From: Antedon mediterranea
Lineage: Eukaryota > Echinodermata > Crinoidea > Comatulida > Antedonidae
Length of the DNA stretch: 64,000 nucleotides
Reading direction: 5' to 3'
NCBI RefSeq assembly: GCF_964355755.1
Contig: NC_092671.1
Span: forward strand, 32,941,304-33,005,303
Made by a program: the position numbers and the translations under genes. The stretch's first letter is position 1, and every line of letters starts with the position of its first letter. Below the pieces are notes generated by a model, which made no database searches, had not been told where the DNA came from, and saw only the letters and a program-made list of their open reading frames with translations. Shown here piece after piece: positions 56,293 through 64,000 of this stretch.

Positions 56293-59200
56293 GGGCCTTA
56301 ATGTCAAACCATTTCTAATTTTTGAATAATTTATTATTTTTCATAAATAAAATCTGTGTAATCATAATAATAGTTGGTTTTGTACGTACCTTATATCTTC
56401 TGTTCGAAATCTGTCTCGTGAAGCAGTGACCATAAAAAAATAATAAATAGCTTACTGCAGTCACGCAAGGCCCTTTTAATACTTTCATGTGCGCTATAGT
56501 TTATGATGGCTGCTTTGTGAAATTAACTAATTTGAGTTTAAGTCAGAGATATTATTAAGCTCAATGGTTAAGTATAGAAAACTATGTCATGCAATGTTAA
56601 AAGACAAGATAGAGGAGTGACTAGATGATGGTGAATCATACAGTAGGGAAAGAATAATGAGGACAATTTACAAAGTCATGGGTAATTTATTCGCAGTGGA
56701 CACTAATTTATAAATGTCTATTTCGTGCCTACAGTAGCATACCTGTATAAACCAACAGTAGCCGGTATTATTGCCAGACGCTCGTGCAACTACCGCTGCG
56801 CCTCAATATTTTTGTCAGGACCCTATATAATAAAGTAGTCTAACTGATCTATACAGCTCCCAGTCTGGGTGCCTGCAGACTCTATAGGGATCTCAAAAAG
56901 CATTTTTCCACCAGGGGCCCTGAATAATAAAAATAAAAAAAAAAAAGTTCTGAGGAAATCTGCAAACATCTCTGTAGGTCATTAACCTAGCTCACCGCAT
57001 CATTTCACACCTCAAACTTTCTTAACGAATAATCTATGGCGATTAATTTTCAATTTAAACAAATAATTTCTTTGGTCAGTTTCCACTTAAATGACTGCAA
57101 AGTTCAATGTAAAATGTTTACTGTGAAAATGCATAATATTATTGTTTAGTTGGACACGAACTTGTTATCCTTAAACTTGACCTGGTATACGGTAGTACAA
57201 TACAGTAGGTGCTGCCTGTCCAGGTAACTGATGTGATGAAGAAATAGTTTACATACATGTGTTTAAATTGAGGCCAACCGAGGACTTCTTGGAATATTAA
57301 ACACTTGGGGCTCAACATGTCTGGTAGGTTTAACAATAACATCCTTTGTACTGGTATAATTTATTATTATCAGACTGTTTACTTGGAAATTTCAATTCAA
57401 AAATGAATCATGAACAGTTGTAGTTCTAGGCCTACAGTACTGAAACATAAAATGAAATTGCAGTTTGGTGTTGTGATACAAGTCACAAGTGCCAATCACT
57501 GTCAACCTGTCATTTATACATCGATACTGTGTGTGGTCTGTTGATAGATGTTGCCACAAACACTTATGGCATGGTACCACAGAAGATGAGATGAGGAGAA
57601 TGTCAATAAAAACCCACATGGAGCGGACATGCTGGTTTCCACTTTCTGGTAGCGGGTGAACGGAAGGAATAAGACACGCAAAGATGTAGATAATGATGCC
57701 AGTAATTACGATGTATGAACGATAGGATGTTTGTACAGATGAGAAGGATCAAATTTTAATAAAGTATGGAAAAGCAGTGGACATTACTGATGGCACTAAT
57801 TATGCAATATTGGCTATAAATAAAACTCACTCACTGATATATACAAGAAACATTTAGTACTATATTTTGAAAATGCATAAATCTTGAAAATAGTAAGAAA
57901 ACTTATTAAATTTATTTTAATGGTGGAAATTACCTTAAATGAATGAATGTTCTTAAAAATTGGTATGCCATCCTATAGTTGTTGTGGCAATGCTACACTG
58001 TACTGTAGATTCACAATTTAATATACTACTGTACAATACTGTACTCTAGGTGTAAATGCTAGATTGCATACTGTATACTGTGCAGAGAAGTGAGAACTCA
58101 AATTTTACAGTAGGCCAATGTATTTCACCCTTCCACCCAGCTTATAGTACAGTAACTGGGCATCCTATTCACCTACATATCTACTGTGAGGTCTTTAAGT
58201 CACATGGTCATTAATCAGTTATTTTATAATAACCACCCAAAAAATCTAGTTGACCATACAAGTAAAACATTCAATTTGTTTTTTTTGTTAGCTTTTTTTT
58301 GTTAGCTAATATATTGTACCAGGGAAGAGTTAAATTACAACTCTTCCCTGATTGTACCTTCAGTATATCTCTATAAACAATTTCCTAGAAATTGGATGGC
58401 ATGTTTTGATTAACTGGTATAATTGCAACCTACTTTTCAGTATAAATCCACATTGCATTTTTTTTTTTAAAGCTTCGCAAACACATTAGTTACAAATTTT
58501 CTTTTGTAATTTAATCTTGAGTACTCACATATTGCACATAATTTGTTAACGAATTCAATTGAATTGACGTTTTTGTTTAAATTGTTTCTCTTTGAATAGT
58601 TTTTGTTGAGTAGAACGAAAAATGTTGCTAGTTGCGTTGTGGACAGTAGCTATTTTGTTGTGATATTATAAAACCGAAGTCAAGTTTGGTGTGTGGCTCA
58701 TTTTTTTTTTCATACAGTTACTGTAAGTAATGTATTTCAATGGTCTTTAGCTGAAGTTGAAGGGCCCAATGAAGGAACAGATTTTTTAAAAAAGAATCTT
58801 AAAAAACAATACATTTTAAAATTTGATTGATATTATAGCCAATACAGTATTTTACATTCCTGGTACTATTTACAATATGTATGTTCTTCTGGTCGGTACT
58901 GTAAGTTAAATTTTGACTTCTCTACTGAAACAAAACTGGTGATGTGAATTATAAATGGCATTGCAGTACAATACATTACAAAAATAATTCAAGGGTGCAT
59001 AAATTCCAGATATAGGACATCAAATTAAGATTAGCTCTTTATTTCACCATTTTTAGGCCCTGTACCACCTCGCCCCTCCCTATTTCAAAATTCTGGATCC
59101 GCCACTAGAATGGCTATTAAAACATCAGATTGTTATTGTTCGAAAACAAGGTAATTGATAATGAACTTTTTCCGACCACACACAGGTACCATTTTTTTTA

Positions 59201-62200
59201 AATTCAGCAGAAACAGGACTAATAATAAAACTTTAATTTTAATGTGTTTTAAGTGATTTTGTTTGTCACCTGTCTCAGAACACATTTCTAAGAATATGTT
59301 ACTTACAACTCAGCTGGTTTTCATTAATTATTGTTCCTACCTGTCACAACACATTAAAGCATTATATATAAATTTAAGTCTGACATTGTGGTCAGTTTTA
59401 AACAACTGTTCACACCACCCTCTCACACCAGAGGGTGGAACAACAAATGTGGATGTTTGATTGGTTACCATAGTTACAGATATACATGTATTGTGTAATA
59501 TTAAGAGAATAAAGTTTAGTTGGTCACTTATCAAATTTCCAAGAAGTGGGAGTGCAGACAGTTGGGCATGGGCAGCCAGGTGTTCCAAAATATCATGTGA
59601 TAATTGAGGGATAATTAATTCCAAAAATAAATTATTTAACAGATCATACTGTTTACAGTGGAGAACCACTGCAATTAAATACTGTGCTATTTTTCCACTT
59701 TGATTGACACATGAAGTGTTTTTGCTGTGCCAAGCATATTATCAGCAATTAACAAAAAAACAAATTTATTTAATCAACTCTTTATCTTTTTAGATTTGTT
59801 ATTTTGGTATGTGAAATATTCATTATTATTTAATTAATATTTATCTAGATATTGTGATGCAAAATGTACAGTATGCTACTGTAGGCCTACGTGATGATTG
59901 ATATTAATTGTATTATTAGTCAGTTTGGGGACATTGTCACCAGTAGCCCTTGGCAGATCTAGGATTTTGAAAAAGGGGGAGGGGAGCATGGCCTAACAAT
60001 TGTATTGTAAGATGAAGTGCTGAACGTAACCTAAGACCAAATAAACAAGAAATATTTCTTACAAAAAACGCTGCTCGCTTATTGACGTAACAGTTTTAAA
60101 GAAAAATACTCTAGTCTTCTACTAGGCGTCAACCTCTGAATAAATTTCAGGGGAGAGAGGGTTTTTTATATTATTTATTTTATTATTTTCCTCTGAAGTA
60201 GCATTTTAAATACAGTACATCATTGACATTTGGTTTATAATTCCATTATTTTGAAATAAACTAAAACCATGTAAAACATGAACAAATGAATCACAATTTA
60301 TTGCTATAAAATTGTTCCTGTCAAATGTTATAATTTTATTGGTCATTTAAAAAAAAACAAAGGCTGTTCAAAAATCATGGGAGGACAGTGATGCTTAAAG
60401 GTATTTTTTCCCCCAATGTCCTATATTTTGCATTGTAATTTTAAATCTTTAGGTTGGTTTTATATAATTTATAAAATAATATTTTAAAGAACATTACTGT
60501 AAACAACAAGGGATACTGTACATAATTATATTGAAGCAAATTTAATTTTTTATATTTCAATACAAAAATCAAAAATTGTATACCGGCCTATTGAAGAATA
60601 TAAACCATAACAATTTTCATTTGACAGTAGGCCTGTGCATGTAATGTAATGGAAAAAGCCAGCAACAATGCAAATGAGATAGCTATTTTCAAATTCACAA
60701 AGAGGCATGTCTTAATTGGATAAAATAATTTGCATTGAATAAGGTCACCTAAATATACAGTACATCTACTTAGCAATACTATAATTAGCTGTTCTCTGAA
60801 ACTCTACGTAAAGGGTCAGTGTATTATAATACTAATATTTGTTCATTTTTTTGTCACAGTCCCTCTTAACAATTGACCTTGCCTTGGAGGCTAGCCGCCA
60901 GTTTTATCAGTGAATAGACTGGTACCGAGACAGCACTTCTATTATTGAAAGTTTGCTATCAGCGGCAAGGCCATTTAAAGCCTTTTGATGTTGATGGCAG
61001 CTAGCCATAATAAGTGGTTTACAACAATGTAGGATATTTTTTATCTAGCCCTTTTCATTCATCAATACTTAATTGCATGTCCTCTTTGTTCTACTGGTTC
61101 TACCTGTGTTTTGGTGGCATTGTTTTCAAATTGTGTAAACTTCTTTTTCTCAGTGTTTTTAGATAATTTTATCATCCAATTAGTAATGTACATGTGCAGA
61201 AAATTCTATACTGATGGTGTATTACTAAAAGTAGTCTATTGTAAAAATGAACAAAACAGGCATTAATCTACTGTTTCTTTATTCGTAATTTTGTTAAATA
61301 TACAAAAATAACTAACAGTAATTTAAATTCTCAGGTGATAGACCTATTGCAGCCTTGTAATGTAATTAAATTGTAAAGTTGAAGATCGTATTGATGATCT
61401 TAAATACGTTGAGGTTGGCGAATGTAGAATGGCATACCCTGTATGCCTCAAAGCATCTCAGAGGTGTCCTTTCAATCCATTATATTGTTTCAGAGCCTTT
61501 GAAAAAAAAACACATTTCGTTTTAAATCAATTAAATCTAAATTTATTCAGAATTGAAAATACTGTAAACTGACATCTTTAATTATCAAATTGTTTTAATA
61601 AAATTTTACTCATTTATTTTTTTTTTATCATTAATTAAGCATAACACTAAAACAGTGATTAGTAGTGATTTCATCAAATTATGTGTTTACTCATGCATTA
61701 CATTTTAGTTAGGTCACATTTTATCAACCCTTTCAGCCTTCTGTTTGTTTGTGTAATGACATATGAAAAATACCTACTGTATTAAAAACCCCTGCTACTT
61801 TTGTTTATGCTCTTCAAAACAAAAGCCTAATAATAATATGCAAGGAATGCCCACTATTTGTCTGTAAAACAATCAATAAATATGGAATGCCTACTCTATT
61901 TAAATTCCACTGATATGATTCAGATATAGAATTTTGTTAGTGAGTGCGCGTCAAAAACAAATAGTATTGTTGTAATATTGACTCCACCCATTTTCAACCT
62001 GCATGAGCAGACTAGAATGATTTGTGTTGGCTGAGGTCATTGTTAGCAGTAATGCTCAGTGAAGCAAATCCTGAGTACAAAGGTCATTGATTGTGTTGGC
62101 CAGTTCTGTATATTTATTATAATTATGTGACGAGTTGTGAAGACATACAGTTGCTGCATGTGCTTTGGTAGCCTAGGTTGTCATCTGCTTAAAATAAATT

Positions 62201-62539
62201 GGATTCATACTATTATATTTGTTGTACTTAGATTATTTTAAATAGGTAAGTGCTAATAAAGTATTTAATTATATATAATAAAGCTCATCATACAGTAAGT
62301 AAGCATGTTGTTTTATAATTTGTGTAGGATATAAATCTTTTTACAATAATTATTAATAGATAGTCCGATGCCTTTAGTTTGACAAGTATGTTTCAATTTC
62401 AGGTCATATTTTTTGTTTTACACTAAAATATTAATTTATGTCAGTGTCTGTATTGATGAAGGAAAAATTATAGGAGTATTTTTTAATTAAAAATATATTT
62501 GTTATTATTTACAAATAATATACAGTAGATAATATCGTA
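56293..62539. other. AT-rich region, no supported gene
   Basis: One GGGAAGAG palindrome (58318-58350). Remnants of transposon ends (ATTCTGGATCCGCCACTAG near 59085). A less AT-rich island (60850-61010). No convincing exons or ORFs. Confidence 0.5.
58318..58350. repeat. GGGAAGAG palindrome, third copy
   Basis: CCAGGGAAGAGTTAAATTAC then AACTCTTCCCTG. Same family as the copies near genes A and C. Confidence 0.7.
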
Positions 62540-62830
62540 CTGAACTGAACTGAACTTTTATTGTATCTCTTTTAAATCAGAGGCACAGTCTCAATGAGAT
62601 GTGCAACAAGTTTACAGTGAAAAATAATACATACACACTTAAATATAAATACAAAACAAGAAATTAGACATAAGAACAAAATAAAAAAAAAAAAAAAAAA
62701 ATTTAAGAAAACTGAGACAGATTAAATACTAAGAAAATGAATAAATTAAGTTTGAGAAGGAATTGTATTATATATATCATTTCGTGTGTTCCAAACCATG
62801 GTCAGAAAAATTTTACAATGTTTGTCGAAA
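62540..62830 (-). repeat. LINE 3' end fragment
   Basis: Read on the minus strand: TGCACATCTCATTGAGACTG, then GAGATACAATAAAAGTTCAG and (TTCAG)n. A 3' UTR with AATAAA and a simple-repeat tail is typical of CR1/L2-type elements. No coding part remains. Confidence 0.55.
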
Positions 62831-64000
62831 ATAATACTTGCTAATTCGTACTGTAGTAGTAGTATTTTTACAGTACAGTAGATCTACAGTATCAAACATA
62901 TCCTTTATATTGTGTTCCTTATTTTTTTATTATAACTTGTGAATTTAAACTGAAATTAATTTCATCATACTGATCGACCTTTGTAATACCAGGATGCAAT
63001 ACTGTACATAGTTTGTTTGCTATGATTGTGCATCATTGGTTTAAACTAGCTACTGTACAGTATGTATGCAGTGCTGTACCACATTCCTACAAAAAAAAAA
63101 AAAAGCGAGATGATTTTCCACTTTGAAATTAATAAATTAACAACCAACCCCACCCCCAAAATTCAAACAAATAAAACTCAACTTAATAATTCAATAAAAA
63201 ATAATTTTAAACAAATTTATTTTAATGGATTTTGAATTTTAAGATGTACAGTATTAAAAAACACATGTTATTAATATTATAAATGAATCTATTACCAATA
63301 CTACACAATTCATTACGAATTGAATGAGCTGATTTAATATCTTCACTGAATTTTGAATTTCAGTATGGTTGGTTCAGATTAAATATTTCACTGTATAAAA
63401 CAGATTAAATTTTGTATGCTTGAATTGGAATATTATTTATAAGATGTCACCTGAAAATCAAATGTGACAATTTACATTTAAAGCAAATTTGTACATAAAT
63501 ACTGCGATCAGAAAATGTTGTTAATTATAAATAATAATGGTTTAAATAAAGTGGATTCGTGGGTTTTATTATTGGTTTTAATAAAATACTGTCTTATTAT
63601 TATTTTAACTAAATGTCGTTCCAAAAATTATTTTAAAAGAAATACTGTACTGTACATACATTTGTATTTGTATCATGTTCTTGCTTTTTTGTTAAAAATA
63701 TTATTTTGTTGAATTTATAATAAATAAAAGACTCATCAGCATTTTTTAGTTTCATTTTGCTTTGGATTTTTTTCTGTTATGTACGTAAATTTCTAAGAAG
63801 TAGCATTTCTTTAATTACTTTCAACAATACCACCAATAACACTATATTTATTATAAAGCTCAATTCTTCTTAAATCTCCTTAATATTTAAAATGCTATCA
63901 TATATTTTCTTAGTTTATAATAACAGACAGATTCAAAATACATTTGCAATTTAGTGATACTAATTAAAGATAACTAGACCATCCGCTTGAAGAATGAGTT
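62831..64000. other. AT-rich end of window, nothing recognised
   Basis: Short poly-A runs and TACAGTA words only. No ORF or splice pattern worth calling. Confidence 0.5.

Overview
This is a spliced, AT-rich animal genome window, not a prokaryotic one. The words AGGCCTA/TAGGCCT, TACTGTA and TACAGTA recur everywhere. The gene content is a secreted mosaic protein with thrombospondin-N, VWC, EGF, Kunitz and tyrosinase modules. The repeat content is non-LTR elements, a Penelope-like element, many short inverted-repeat elements and tRNA-derived SINEs. Together these suggest a marine invertebrate deuterostome, most likely an echinoderm. That assignment is inference.

Region 1 (1-21022, minus strand) is one large gene that runs off the left edge. 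I could place 19 coding exons with consistent GT/AG sites and matching reading-frame phases, plus a probable non-coding first exon and TATA box. The deduced 1,218 residues read: signal peptide, thrombospondin-N/laminin-G domain, short coiled coil, VWC, EGF, Kunitz-like module, cysteine-rich module, VWC-like module, tyrosinase-like domain, about 22 five-residue Tyr/Gly repeats, another cysteine-rich module, then a VWC array continuing out of the window. The amino end looks like NELL proteins. The tyrosinase domain has lost every expected copper-B histidine. The introns carry five copies of one inverted-repeat MITE family, a 30-copy 25-bp minisatellite, a local duplication with a decoy splice donor, and a SINE with a foldable tRNA head.

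Region 2 (21.2-46.0 kb) is a repeat-dense accessory region. It holds a 1.76-kb element with a 5-bp target duplication, a MITE with 80-bp terminal inverted repeats, and a 3-kb foldback element full of AGGTCA half-sites. It also holds a LINE inserted into another LINE, a Penelope-like GIY-YIG element with perfect 118-bp inverted repeats, and several MITEs. Among these lie three possible small genes (A 24.69-25.43, B 37.3-38.1, C 39.1-41.25 kb). Each has a related first exon and a downstream exon with an ORF of 103-122 codons. The first exon of B appears to be split by the nested LINEs.

Region 3 (46.2-64.0 kb) has no gene I can support. It is AT-rich sequence with one inverted-repeat element (55.2-56.3 kb), a LINE 3' end (62.5 kb), small palindromes and a few less AT-rich stretches that could be regulatory.

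The most notable candidates are the NELL-like protein with a copper-B-less tyrosinase fused to its own tyrosine-rich repeats, and the small A/B/C gene family.
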